The notes: generated by a model not told the origin, from the letters alone. Numbered from the stretch's first letter, positions 48,402-56,670 are shown. The stretch: 64,000 nucleotides of DNA from Hyphomicrobium denitrificans 1NES1 (GCF_000230975.2 NC_021172.1:3348001-3412000), one strand, 5' to 3'. Numbers and translations: made by a program.

Positions 48402-48932
48402 ATGTCTCAACCCTTTAAAATTGCGACTATCCTGCTTTTTGCCGCCTTCCCTCTCGTGGAGATCGGCCTGCTCATTCATCTCGGCCACGTCATCGGCGTC
48501 GGCTGGCTCGTCGTCATCATTCTCGGAACGGCCTTTCTCGGAACGTATGTTATCCGCAGGGTAGGGCTCTCCGTCTTCGAGCGCGCCCTGTCGCGGCTCG
48601 GCTCCGAGCGCCAGAGTGTTTCTCCGCTGTTCGACGGATTCCTCCAGGTTCTGGCGGGATTGTTGCTGATCTTTCCCGGCGTGATCTCCGACGTGATCGG
48701 ATTGGTCCTGCTGATCCCGCAGGTTCGGCGGTTTCTGATCCGCACCGGGTTGTTGAAGCTCGTCACGCTTTTTCACTACCAGGCCGAGGTCGATCGCGGA
48801 TCTTTCCATGCTGCCGATACCGAGTCTCGGGAAGAACCGGCAGGAATCGTCATCGAGGGCGAATACGAACGTCTCAGCGAGAAGCCGTTGCGGCAGGGAA
48901 GAGCGGTACAGCAGCGACGCTATCGCTCCTGA
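48402..48932 (+). CDS. fxsA: FxsA family membrane protein
   Basis: The 176-residue protein fits FxsA: PLVEIGLLIHLGHVIGVGWLVVIILGTAFLGTYVIRRVGLSV with two helices, then a region with GLLLIFPGVISDVIGLVLLIPQVRRFL and a polar tail. FxsA suppresses F exclusion of phage T7 in E. coli when overproduced; the normal role is unknown. The 290-base gap to timA holds no clear feature. It precedes secB by 107 bases. Confidence 0.9.
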   Translation: MSQPFKIATILLFAAFPLVEIGLLIHLGHVIGVGWLVVIILGTAFLGTYVIRRVGLSVFERALSRLGSERQSVSPLFDGFLQVLAGLLLIFPGVISDVIGLVLLIPQVRRFLIRTGLLKLVTLFHYQAEVDRGSFHAADTESREEPAGIVIEGEYERLSEKPLRQGRAVQQRRYRS

Positions 48933-49039
48933 GATCAGACTCGATGTTCGTTGACGCGACTGCAAAAGCGTGCGTTGCACGCCCCCGGCCGGCGTGCTAG
49001 CCAGCCGACTTCGACGGCTCGGAAGCTCAAGAGGATGAA

Positions 49040-49558
49040 ATGGCTGAAAACGGTAGTTCAGGAAATGGCTCAACTCTCCCTGCCGACGATGCTGTCGTCT
49101 CGGAAGGCCAGCAACCGATTCAAGCCAAGATCGTCAGCCAGTATATCAAGGACCTTTCCTTCGAGAATCCGAATTTCCGCAAGCTCATCACGAGCCCGGG
49201 CGATCAGCCGAATCTCAAGGTCGAGGTGAACGTCGGTGCCCAGCGCATCGAAAACGATCTCTACGAATCCGCGATCGAGTTCAAGGCGACGGCGTCGAAC
49301 AATCTCGGCACGATCTATGTTCTTGAGACGGTTTATGCGGGACTGTTGAAAATCGAGAGCATTCCGGAACAGGCTCTTGAGCCGTTCCTGTTGATCTCCG
49401 GTCCGACGATGATCTTTCCGTTCCTGCGCCGCCTCGTTGCCGACATTACGCGGGAAGGCGGTTTTCCGCCGCTGCTGCTCGATCCCATCGATTTCGGCGG
49501 GCTCTATGTGCGCCGCCAGCAACAGCGTGCCCAAACAGCCGGTAAAACGGTGGCTTAA
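49040..49558 (+). CDS. secB: Protein-export chaperone SecB
   Basis: The 172-residue chaperone keeps preproteins unfolded and hands them to SecA. SQYIKDLSFENPNF is the SecB opening, LKVEVNVGAQRIENDLYESAIEF forms the central strands, LEPFLLISGPTMIFPFLRRLVADITREGGFPPLLLDPIDF is the conserved end. GAGG lies ahead of ATG 49040. It converges on dnaQ with 10 bases between stops. Confidence 0.95.
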   Translation: MAENGSSGNGSTLPADDAVVSEGQQPIQAKIVSQYIKDLSFENPNFRKLITSPGDQPNLKVEVNVGAQRIENDLYESAIEFKATASNNLGTIYVLETVYAGLLKIESIPEQALEPFLLISGPTMIFPFLRRLVADITREGGFPPLLLDPIDFGGLYVRRQQQRAQTAGKTVA

Positions 49559-49568
49559 ATCCGAGTTC

Positions 49569-50282
49569 TCAGGACGAAACCGTTCCCCAGAAGCGATGCC
49601 AAATCGCTTTGACGCCCATCTTCCCGATGAAGGCGTGGTGCGCGGCGATGTCAGCTTCGGTCAGTCTTGACGGCAGCGGCTCCGGCCGCACCTTCGCTGT
49701 TGTTCGCTTGCCGTTGCGGCGTTCGCCGAGCGAAGCGCTGCTACCTACGGTCTGAAGCCCGAACGTCGCCTGACGCTCACCGAGCAATTCGACATAGACT
49801 TCAGCGAGAAGCAGACTATCGACGATAGCACCGTGCTTCGTGCGCTGGGAATTGTCGATCCCGTAGCGCTTGCAGAGCGCGTCGAGTGAATTCGGACCGG
49901 CCGGATGGCGGCGCCGCGCCAGAGCAAGCGTGTCGACGACGCGATCGAAGCTCAGCGGCTTTTCGCCGAGCAGACCCAACTCGTGGTTCAAGAAGTTTAT
50001 GTCAAACTGCGCGTTGTGAATAACGAGCACGTCGTCGCCGATGAAGGCGAGAAAATCGCGGACAACGTCGCGGAAGAGCGGCTTGCCGATCAGAAATTCC
50101 GTCGAAATGCCGTGAACTTTCTGAGCCTCGAGCGGTACGTCCCGTTCGGGATTGATGAAGCGGTGAAATTCGATCCCCGTGGGAATGCGATTGATGATCT
50201 CGACACCGCCGATTTCGATCAGGCGGTCACCATTTTTCGTATCGAGACCCGTTGTTTCGGTATCGAGCACGATCTCGCGCAT
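49569..50282 (-). CDS. dnaQ: DNA polymerase III epsilon subunit
   Basis: The 237-residue 3'-5' proofreading exonuclease has ExoI REIVLDTETTGLD, ExoII FLVIHNAQFDINFLNHEL-like (LVIHNAQFDINFL), and ExoIII HGAIVDSLLLAEVYVEL with the catalytic aspartates and histidine. The C-terminal tail would bind the polymerase alpha subunit. I chose ATG at 50282 to match the family; an upstream ATG at 50318 lies inside coaE. It is the last gene of a five-gene overlapping operon ppsR-maf-aroE-coaE-dnaQ. Confidence 0.95.
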   Translation of the reverse strand: MREIVLDTETTGLDTKNGDRLIEIGGVEIINRIPTGIEFHRFINPERDVPLEAQKVHGISTEFLIGKPLFRDVVRDFLAFIGDDVLVIHNAQFDINFLNHELGLLGEKPLSFDRVVDTLALARRRHPAGPNSLDALCKRYGIDNSQRTKHGAIVDSLLLAEVYVELLGERQATFGLQTVGSSASLGERRNGKRTTAKVRPEPLPSRLTEADIAAHHAFIGKMGVKAIWHRFWGTVSS

Positions 50283-50305
50283 CGCAGCGTCAATCCCCGG
50301 AAATT

Positions 50306-50923
50306 TCAGTCGCGCCAATAGCGATCGTACGCTTCGCCGTTGCGACCCCTTAGCTTATCGATAATGGTATCGATTTGGCTGTGGCAGTTCTCAACCGTCC
50401 CGCCTGTTTCCACAACGAAATCGGCGCGGGCTTTCTTTTCCGCTTCGGAAAGCTGGCGACTGCGGATCGTTGCGAATTTCGTTTCCGACATTCCGGAGCG
50501 TGAGAGGACGCGCGCACGCTGGGTCTCGTCATCCGTGCTGACGACCACGATGACGTCCACTGCGCGATAGCCGCCAGCCTCAAACAGAAGAGGCACCTCG
50601 AGTACCGCGATCGGCGCGCCCTTGGCGTGCTCGGCCTGAATGAAGCGGCGTTCGCCTGCGCGGATCTTTGGATGCACGATCCGTTCGAGTTCTTTGAACT
50701 TTTCGGGTTTGCCGAGCAACAGCGCCGACAATTTTGCTCGGTCCACTTTGCCGTCTACGGTTGCGCCAGGAAACGCCCGCTCGATATCGGCTGCAATGGG
50801 TCCGGCATAGAGCCGGTGCGCTTCGGCATCGGCGTCGAAAACGGCGATACCGCGTTCGAGAAATCGAGCCGCGGCTGTTGATTTTCCCATGCCGATAGAG
50901 CCGGTCAGCCCGACGATCAGCAT
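50306..50923 (-). CDS. coaE: Dephospho-CoA kinase
   Basis: The 205-residue P-loop enzyme makes the last step of coenzyme A synthesis. It begins MLIVGLTGSIGMGKST with the Walker A motif; FDADAEAHRLY, HPKIRAGERRF and VLEVPLLFEAGG are family motifs. The ATG at 50923 overlaps the aroE end by 7 bases, which places the start well inside a longer open frame. It is cotranscribed with aroE and dnaQ. Confidence 0.95.
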   Translation of the reverse strand: MLIVGLTGSIGMGKSTAAARFLERGIAVFDADAEAHRLYAGPIAADIERAFPGATVDGKVDRAKLSALLLGKPEKFKELERIVHPKIRAGERRFIQAEHAKGAPIAVLEVPLLFEAGGYRAVDVIVVVSTDDETQRARVLSRSGMSETKFATIRSRQLSEAEKKARADFVVETGGTVENCHSQIDTIIDKLRGRNGEAYDRYWRD

Positions 50924-51753
50924 TTTGCACCGCCGATATCGCGGGCGACAATCTGATAAAGCTCGGACGTCACAACGGGGCGAACGCCGAACCATTTTTC
51001 GAAGCCCGGCACGGCCTGGTGCAGCAACATGCCAAGCCCATCGACGCCGATCAGTCCGTTCGCGCGCGCCATTTTCAGAAATTCCGTTTCGAGCGGCACG
51101 TAAACAAGGTCGGCCGCAACGGCTCCTGTTTGAGCGCGCGTGAAATCGATGCCGGTCGATCCGGTGTCGTTCATGCCGAGCGTCGTCGTGTTGACGATAA
51201 CGGCCGCTTCGGAGACGTGCTCGTTCCGTGCGTCCCACGCCTGCGCCGTAACGCGCGCGCCGAAGTGGCGTGCAAGCTCATGCGCACGGTCCGGCGTTCG
51301 ATTGAAAACTCGGATATCGCTCATACCAGCATCAAGAAACCCGTACACGACGGCGCGTGCCGAGCCGCCGGCGCCGAGGATCAGGATAGGGCCGGATCGT
51401 TTTCGCCAATCGGGTGCGGACGCATCGAGATTGGCCATGAAGCCGTAAGTATCGGTATTGGCGCAAGCAAGGCGGCCGTTATCGAGCCATAACGTGTTGG
51501 CCGCGCTGACGGCGACCGCCGACGGATCGCGAATAGCCGCAAGCATGAATGCTGCTTCCTTATGGGGAACGGTGGCGTTGCAGCCTTGAAGACCCCGCGC
51601 TTCGAGCGAGTGTAAAAATGCGTCCAGATCTTCCGGTTTGACGGGCTCTCTCGTGTAGGTGCCCTCGATACCGTACTGGCGTAGCCAATAGTTATGAATG
51701 AGCGGCGAGCGCGAATGAGAGATCGGCCAGCCGATGACACACGCGCGCATCAT
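50917..51753 (-). CDS. aroE: Shikimate dehydrogenase
   Basis: The 278-residue enzyme reduces 3-dehydroshikimate with NADPH in aromatic amino acid synthesis. WPISHSRSPLIHNYWL binds shikimate, CNATVPHKEAA carries the catalytic lysine, LILGAGGSARAVVYGFLDAG is the NADPH loop, and VDGLGMLLHQAVPGFEKWFG is the typical end. Two ATGs lie at 51753 and 51750; both overlap the maf stop. Confidence 0.94.
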   Translation of the reverse strand: MMRACVIGWPISHSRSPLIHNYWLRQYGIEGTYTREPVKPEDLDAFLHSLEARGLQGCNATVPHKEAAFMLAAIRDPSAVAVSAANTLWLDNGRLACANTDTYGFMANLDASAPDWRKRSGPILILGAGGSARAVVYGFLDAGMSDIRVFNRTPDRAHELARHFGARVTAQAWDARNEHVSEAAVIVNTTTLGMNDTGSTGIDFTRAQTGAVAADLVYVPLETEFLKMARANGLIGVDGLGMLLHQAVPGFEKWFGVRPVVTSELYQIVARDIGGAKC

Positions 51754-52361
51754 GCGGTGACCATGCCTTCATGACGAAGCTGCGCAAGAAGCTCAAGCAG
51801 CGGTATGCCTAGGATCGTGAAGTGGTCGCCCTCGATTTCTTCGAAGAGCTGCACTCCCGGTCCTTCGATCTCGTAGCAGCCGACGACCTGAAGCGCGCGC
51901 TCGCCCATTTTTTCGAGGTAACACCCAAGGAATTCATCCGAGAACGTGCGCATCGTCATCTCGGCCGTTGCGCTCGCCTGCCAATGGACCTCTCCATTGC
52001 GCGCCAATGCAACGGTGGAGACGAGCTCATGGGTTCTGCCGCGTAGCATCGACAGGATCTCGCGGGCTTCACCGAGATTTTCGGCTTTGGAGAAAAATCG
52101 GCCACCGAGCGTCAAGACCTGGTCGGCGCCAATGACGAGAGCGCCGGGGTGCTTCGCCGAGACGAGGCGGGCTTTTTCAGCCGCGAGAACGCTTGCGACA
52201 TCGCTACCTTCGACACCGCTGGTCGAGTCAACAATCGCATCGCGAATCGCAGCTTCATCGATGTGTGCCGGGATGACATCGAAAATCAGCCCCGCCGCTT
52301 CAAGAAGCATGCGGCGTGCGGCACTCCCGGAAGCGAGAATCAAGCGGGTCGCATCAGGCAC
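51750..52361 (-). CDS. maf: Maf family nucleotide pyrophosphatase
   Basis: The 203-residue Maf protein hydrolyses non-canonical or standard nucleoside triphosphates. LILASGSAARRMLLEAAGL is the N-terminal signature, and VIGADQVLTLGGRFFSKAENLGEAREIL with QVVGCYEIEGPGVQLFEEIEGDHFTILGIPLLELL is the conserved core. It starts with GTG at 52361 and overlaps ppsR by 8 bases. Which nucleotide it prefers is not clear. Confidence 0.9.
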   Translation of the reverse strand: MPDATRLILASGSAARRMLLEAAGLIFDVIPAHIDEAAIRDAIVDSTSGVEGSDVASVLAAEKARLVSAKHPGALVIGADQVLTLGGRFFSKAENLGEAREILSMLRGRTHELVSTVALARNGEVHWQASATAEMTMRTFSDEFLGCYLEKMGERALQVVGCYEIEGPGVQLFEEIEGDHFTILGIPLLELLAQLRHEGMVTA

Positions 52362-53205
52362 GGGAGGGCTCCGATTCGGATTTCAGCCCGGATTTACGAT
52401 CCTGCAAAAGCTTCAGGATCATCGTTGCTGCTTCTTCGATCGAACGGCGGGTGACGTCGATAATCGGCCAGCCGTATTGCGCCGCGATTTTGCGCGTGTA
52501 GGCAATCTCCGCCGAGATCAAGTCCCGGTCGACATAGGATTCAAGGTCGCGATCCGCCATCAGCACGGCGCGATTGCGGCGCACATCGGCGATGCGGTCG
52601 ACGTTGGCGATCAGGCACGCAACAAAAGCGGTGTGCGGTTCGAGAAGCTGTTCCGGCAAAGGTACCTGCGGCACCAACGGCAGATTCGTCGTCTTGTAGC
52701 CGCGCTGGGCGAGATAGAGACTCGTCGGTGTTTTCGACGTGCGTGAAATACCAAGCAACACGATATCGGCATCGCTAAGATTGTCCGGCAAGCGACCATC
52801 GTCGTGCGCCATCGTGAAATTCATCGCGTCGATGCGCCGGAAATAATCGGCATCGAGGACGTGCTGACCGGCAACGGTCGGCGTCTGGGGCGCACCGAGA
52901 TAGCTCTCGAAAACCTGCATGATCGGCTGCAACACTGCGAGGCACGGAATCTTAAGCTGCTGGCAGTGCGTCTCAAGTTCGTCGGCCAGCGCCTTGTTGA
53001 CGACAGTATAGAGAACGATCCCGGGCTCCTGCGCGATGTCGCTCAAAACGCGCTTCAGCTGGCGTTGCGTCCGTACGAGCGGATGCACGTGCTCGATGGC
53101 GCGGATGTTCTGATACTGAACCGTTGCCGCCTTCGCGATCGCAACCAACGTCTCTCCGGTCGCGTCCGAGACGAGGTGCATGTGGAACATGCTCGGCAAT
53201 GCCAT
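52354..53205 (-). CDS. ppsR: Pyruvate, phosphate dikinase / PEP synthase regulatory protein (kinase/phosphorylase)
   Basis: The 283-residue DUF299 protein phosphorylates and reactivates PEP-synthesising enzymes with ADP. The start FHMHLVSDATGETLVAIAKAA, the P-loop-like LLGISRTSKTPTSLYLAQRGYKTTNLPLVP and DVTRRSIEEAATMIL are family features. It is the first gene of the minus-strand operon, so its promoter must lie in the 53.2-53.65 kb gap. Confidence 0.92.
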   Translation of the reverse strand: MALPSMFHMHLVSDATGETLVAIAKAATVQYQNIRAIEHVHPLVRTQRQLKRVLSDIAQEPGIVLYTVVNKALADELETHCQQLKIPCLAVLQPIMQVFESYLGAPQTPTVAGQHVLDADYFRRIDAMNFTMAHDDGRLPDNLSDADIVLLGISRTSKTPTSLYLAQRGYKTTNLPLVPQVPLPEQLLEPHTAFVACLIANVDRIADVRRNRAVLMADRDLESYVDRDLISAEIAYTRKIAAQYGWPIIDVTRRSIEEAATMILKLLQDRKSGLKSESEPSRA

Positions 53206-53652
53206 GGCGAGGCCTGTCTCTGTAAAATTCGAACCGGAGCCTGTTTAAAAGTTGGGCGTTATTCCCGCCCACGGCCGACAAGACGAAGGTTGAGAGAACA
53301 ACCGCCGTTCCACCCACGGCGATACCCACATCTCACCGAAAACGAAAGACATTGTTCGACGGAGCGTCATCCCTATGGACAACTGATCTGTCTGACGGTC
53401 ATACGCCAGTTGTCAACAAAGACCGCAATTCTGTTGCGTGTGCACGAGACCACCAAGCCATTGATTAATGTGAGGCTTATCTCTCTATTGCTTTGGAGAG
53501 CGAAAACGCTCTATCGGTCGTTGTAGGAATTGGGCGTGTTGGCAGCTTGTGGATCGACTGAGGATGAGAAACTGATCCCCGATTGCCCCACCGCTAAGAG
53601 TCTTAAAAATAACTTTCAAGAAATTCTGGATTTCTAAGTAAAGGGAAGTGAC
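53206..53652. other. Candidate chromosomal replication origin (oriC)
   Basis: This is the 447-base gap between divergent ppsR and hemE. Origins of Caulobacter and several Hyphomicrobiales lie beside hemE. The gap holds degenerate DnaA-box-like 9-mers that match 7 of 9 to TTATCCACA (53322-53330, 53410-53418 plus strand; 53374-53382, 53548-53556 minus strand). It also has an 8-bp inverted repeat around two of them (53378-53385, 53407-53414), a hairpin at 53497-53512, a GANTC methylation site at 53598, and an AT-rich stretch (53594-53642) next to hemE. No perfect box is present. Confidence 0.5.
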
Positions 53653-54708
53653 GTGGTGCGTGAGTTGGATAGCGACGTCTCGGAACGACGCTTTCTCGAT
53701 CCGTTTGCGGGCAAGGCTGTCTCGCCGCCTCCCGTCTGGTTGATGCGTCAGGCCGGCCGCTATCTTCCCGAGTATCGGCAGGTGCGTGTCGAAGCTGGAA
53801 GCTTCCTCAAGCTCTGCTACACGCCCCGCCTCGCAGCGGAAGTGACGCTGCAGCCGATCCGGCGGTTCGGTTTCGATGCAGCGATTTTATTTTCCGATAT
53901 TCTCGTCGTACCGGATGCGCTCGGACAAACCGTGCGGTTCGAAGAGGGCGAAGGTCCGCGTCTCGATCCTGTCCAGACGCTTGCTGACCTCGACCGACTC
54001 GCCCTATCGAAAACGGGATCGAAGTTTTCGCTTGTTTGCGAAACGGTCGAGCGATTGCGGCGTGACCTGCCGCAAGAAACGGCTTTGATTGGATTTTGCG
54101 GGGCTCCGTGGACGGTTGCGACTTACGTGGTGGAAGGCCGAGGCTCGGCAGATCAGAGCGCGGCGCGGCATTGGGCGTATCGCGATCCCGACGGATTTCA
54201 GCGGCTGATCGCGCTCCTGACCGATGCGTCGATTGAATATTTGTCAGGTCAAGTTCGCGCGGGTGCCGATGCGCTGCAGATTTTCGATAGCTGGGCCGGA
54301 AGTCTTGCGGACGATCAATTCGAGCGTTGGGTGATCGGTCCGACGGCGAAGATTGTCCGCGAGGTGCGCGCGCGTCATCCGGGTGTGCCGATCATCGGAT
54401 TTCCGCGTGGCGCGGCAGCCTTGCTTGAGGGCTACATCGAGGGAACGAGCGTCGATGGCGTCAGTTGCGATACGGCGTGCCCGCTGGGGCTGATGCAGCA
54501 GACGGCCCGAAATGGGCAGGTCGTGCAGGGAAATCTTGATCCGTTGCTGTTGGTGTCGGGAGGTGACGCGCTCGATCGGCGCGTCGATGAGATTCGGGCG
54601 GCGATGAAAGGTCTTCCGTTCATTTTCAACCTCGGGCACGGAATCGTTCCCGATACACCGCCTGACAATGTTGCGCGTCTTGTTAAGCGGTTACGCAGCA
54701 CGAACTAA
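53653..54708 (+). CDS. hemE: Uroporphyrinogen decarboxylase
   Basis: The 351-residue enzyme removes four carboxyls from uroporphyrinogen III to give coproporphyrinogen III. The signatures are PPVWLMRQAGRYLPEYR, with its conserved arginine, and GFCGAPWTVATYVVEG; LQIFDSWAGSL and FNLGHGIVPDTPPDNV close the protein. The GTG at 53653 has AAGGGAAG upstream. hemJ follows after 12 bases. Its position beside the putative origin is conserved in alphaproteobacteria. Confidence 0.95.
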   Translation: MVRELDSDVSERRFLDPFAGKAVSPPPVWLMRQAGRYLPEYRQVRVEAGSFLKLCYTPRLAAEVTLQPIRRFGFDAAILFSDILVVPDALGQTVRFEEGEGPRLDPVQTLADLDRLALSKTGSKFSLVCETVERLRRDLPQETALIGFCGAPWTVATYVVEGRGSADQSAARHWAYRDPDGFQRLIALLTDASIEYLSGQVRAGADALQIFDSWAGSLADDQFERWVIGPTAKIVREVRARHPGVPIIGFPRGAAALLEGYIEGTSVDGVSCDTACPLGLMQQTARNGQVVQGNLDPLLLVSGGDALDRRVDEIRAAMKGLPFIFNLGHGIVPDTPPDNVARLVKRLRSTN

Positions 54709-54720
54709 GGACGGAAGGCG

Positions 54721-55245
54721 ATGAATTCACCCCCGGTTCGAGCGGTGCTTTCCGTTGCCGTGACGGGAGCCGCAGCGGCTGTGCTGATCTTCGCCGTCGG
54801 GGGCGACGTTTATCTTTGGGTCAAAGCCTTTCACGTTATTGCCGTGATTGCGTGGCTGGCGGGGATGCTCTACCTGCCGCGACTTTTTGTCTATCATGCC
54901 GATATTCCGGTCGGTTCGCCTCAGTCCGAGACTTTCAAGGTCATGGAGGGACGACTTCTCAATGTCATCACATCGCCGGCGATGGTCGTTGCCTGGGTAC
55001 TCGGCATCTGGCTCGCCTGGCAGAGCGGCTATTGGGCCGCCCCGTGGTTTCACGCGAAACTGACCTGCGTGCTGATACTCTCGGGGGTCCATGGGTATTT
55101 GTCGGCTGCGACACGCGCATTTCGGGAGGACCGCAATACCAAGTCGGCGCGGCACTGGCGGATCATCAACGAGATTCCGACGGTGCTGATGATCGCGATC
55201 GTCATACTGGTGATTGTAAAGCCGTTTGGTAGTGGGTCATTTTGA
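54721..55245 (+). CDS. hemJ: Protoporphyrinogen oxidase HemJ (C-terminus altered by insertion)
   Basis: The 174-residue inner-membrane protein has four helices and HemJ features: VKAFHVIAVIAWLAGMLYLPRLFVYH with an essential histidine and KVMEGRLLNVITSPAMVVAWVLG. HAKLTCVLILSGVHGYLS and RHWRIINEIPTVLMIAIVILVIVKPF follow. It oxidises protoporphyrinogen in heme synthesis. The last five residues GSGSF come from the inverted repeat of the mobile element at 55228. At the other end, the codons of the duplicated site are followed directly by TGA, so the ancestral protein ended at ...VKPF with 169 residues. Confidence 0.94.
   Translation: MNSPPVRAVLSVAVTGAAAAVLIFAVGGDVYLWVKAFHVIAVIAWLAGMLYLPRLFVYHADIPVGSPQSETFKVMEGRLLNVITSPAMVVAWVLGIWLAWQSGYWAAPWFHAKLTCVLILSGVHGYLSAATRAFREDRNTKSARHWRIINEIPTVLMIAIVILVIVKPFGSGSF
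55220..55227. repeat. Target site duplication, left copy
   Basis: AGCCGTTT directly flanks the left inverted repeat and recurs at 58037-58044 outside the right repeat. Eight bases is in the range made by IS1-family transposition. Base 58037 could also be assigned to the inverted repeat, so the border is certain to one base. Confidence 0.85.
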
Positions 55246-55248
55246 AAT
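55228..55248 (+). repeat. Left terminal inverted repeat
   Basis: The repeat begins GGTAGTGGGTCATTTTGAAA and matches the right end reversed at 20 of 21 bases; the single mismatch is at its 13th base. It includes the present hemJ stop codon. Confidence 0.88.
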
Positions 55249-55303
55249 TTTGTGACCCTTGACACGCCTTGCGCCGGTGTGTGGCTGGCCCCATAGTCCA
55301 TGC

Positions 55304-55573
55304 ATGACCGGAAAAGCACCAAAACGCCCGAAGGATGTGAACCAGCTCGCGAAGAGCATCGTGGATATGGCAACTGGTTGTGCTGAAAATGTAGACAATC
55401 CTCCCCTAGCTCGCGATAAAGACCCCGCTGCCGTTTCGTTGGGTAGGCGCGGCGGCCTTAAAGGCGGGAAATCGAGGGCGCTTAAGCTCGATCCGGACGC
55501 AAGATCCGCGATCGCGAAAAAGGCGGCTTCGGTGCGGTGGGGGAAGAAAAATGAAGACACCGAAGGCGAATGA
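55304..55573 (+). CDS. Small basic cargo protein with GGLKGGK-type tail
   Basis: The 89-residue protein starts MTGKAPKRPKDVNQLAKSIV and has the basic C-terminal part AAVSLGRRGGLKGGKSRALKLDPDARSAIAKKAASVRW. That tail resembles a motif seen at the ends of many small hypothetical proteins, and its function is unknown. Rich in Lys and Gly, it may bind nucleic acid. The ATG at 55304 is preferred to a start at 55259. Its end overlaps the start of the protease gene by 23 bases, so the two are almost certainly one operon. Confidence 0.72.
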   Translation: MTGKAPKRPKDVNQLAKSIVDMATGCAENVDNPPLARDKDPAAVSLGRRGGLKGGKSRALKLDPDARSAIAKKAASVRWGKKNEDTEGE

Positions 55574-56450
55574 CTACGTTGAGGTTGTCTTAAAGAACAA
55601 CAACAAGGCTCTGTCGACGCATTTCAAAGCCCACGTAATGGCCATTAAGGCTCCAATTCAGCTAGGGCTGGACGGCGAAATTCGCAACGTTATCGAAGAC
55701 ATTTGTAACGGCGCATCCACAGTTAAGAGCGATCATCTTGTCGTATTTATTGTGACGACCGGCGGTTATATCGAGGTTGTCGAACGTATTTATGGAGTAT
55801 TTCGGAAGCATTTTAAGAAAGTAAGCTTCGTTGTCCCTGACTATGCTTATTCTGCTGGGACGGTTTTAGTTCTGTCCGGTGATGAAATCTACATGGACTA
55901 CTACTCAGTTCTGGGGCCGATCGATCCGCAAATCGAAAACACGGACGGCAAGAGTGTTCCCGGCTTGGGTTACTTGGCGAAGTTCGATGAGCTCGCGAAG
56001 AGGATAAATTCGGACAAGGCTGGTGATGCGACCCGTGCCGAGCTTGCATATCTAGTGAAAAAATTTGACCCAGCGACGTTGTTTCTGCTGGAACAGGCGA
56101 AAAATCATTCTAGTTCTTTGCTTGTGGAGTGGCTATCCAAGCATAAATTTAAAGATTGGACGAAAACGGAAGGCACCGGTAAGAAGGTCACCGACCAGAT
56201 GCGCAAGGACCGGGCGAAGCAGGTGGCGAGCATTCTCGGAAATGCCGAACGGTGGCATTCCCACGGCCGCGGGATCGGCCTTAAGGAACTCACGAGCGAC
56301 GAGATCAAGCTCAAGATCGTCGACTTCGGCGGTGATCCCGATTTGAACAAAAAAATCAGGAACTACTATGACCTCTTCATAGATTTCAGCCATAAGTCTG
56401 GCGCAAGGAGTGCAATTCATACAGAGTTGGGCTTTAGGAGACTACAATGA
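55551..56450 (+). CDS. SDH-family Clp-fold serine protease, cargo gene
   Basis: The 299-residue protein resembles the SDH-type (Ser-Asp-His) Clp-fold serine proteinases. The oxyanion glycines are in FIVTTGGYIEVV (Gly71-Gly72), the nucleophile is Ser101 in DYAYSAGTVLVLSGDEIYMD, and SVLGPIDPQ follows as in SppA/ClpP-like enzymes. It has no membrane segment, so it should act in the cytoplasm. A GGGGAAGA ribosome site precedes the ATG. It lies between two small genes, with 23-base and ATGA (4-base) overlaps. The codon choice is AT-richer than in the host genes. The substrate is unknown. Confidence 0.78.
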   Translation: MKTPKANDYVEVVLKNNNKALSTHFKAHVMAIKAPIQLGLDGEIRNVIEDICNGASTVKSDHLVVFIVTTGGYIEVVERIYGVFRKHFKKVSFVVPDYAYSAGTVLVLSGDEIYMDYYSVLGPIDPQIENTDGKSVPGLGYLAKFDELAKRINSDKAGDATRAELAYLVKKFDPATLFLLEQAKNHSSSLLVEWLSKHKFKDWTKTEGTGKKVTDQMRKDRAKQVASILGNAERWHSHGRGIGLKELTSDEIKLKIVDFGGDPDLNKKIRNYYDLFIDFSHKSGARSAIHTELGFRRLQ

Positions 56451-56632
56451 GCAACAGAGAGCAAATTTGGCGGTCCTTTGTGGAGCGTTCCGAGGGTAAT
56501 GCTTCTGTTCGTAAGGCATTGGAAGAAATAGAAAAATTAGAAGAGGTTGGCGATAAGCACGAGTTTGATGCGGCCAATCTCAAGCTGCCTTATGCCTCGT
56601 CAGAGGAAGGAACTGGCGCAGTTTGGAAGTGA
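56447..56632 (+). CDS. Small acidic cargo protein of unknown function
   Basis: The 61-residue protein MSNREQIWRSFVERSEGNAS... is rich in Glu and Asp and predicted helical (ALEEIEKLEEVGDKHEFDAA) with no hydrophobic segment. I do not recognise it. Its ATG overlaps the protease stop in ATGA, so it is translationally coupled. By size, charge and pairing it could be an inhibitor, adaptor or substrate tag for the protease, but nothing in the sequence proves this. A 20-bp palindrome follows 7 bases after its stop. Confidence 0.65.
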   Translation: MSNREQIWRSFVERSEGNASVRKALEEIEKLEEVGDKHEFDAANLKLPYASSEEGTGAVWK

Positions 56633-56638
56633 CCTTTT

Positions 56639-56658
56639 ATGCTTGACCGGTCAAGCAT
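56639..56658. promoter_or_regulatory. Perfect 20-bp palindrome upstream of the transposase
   Basis: ATGCTTGACC followed directly by its reverse complement GGTCAAGCAT occupies 56639-56658, between the last cargo gene and the transposase. It has no T-run to act as a simple terminator and looks like an operator for a dimeric repressor, or a cruciform at the transposase promoter. Confidence 0.55.
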
Positions 56659-56670
56659 AGCGTAATATAA

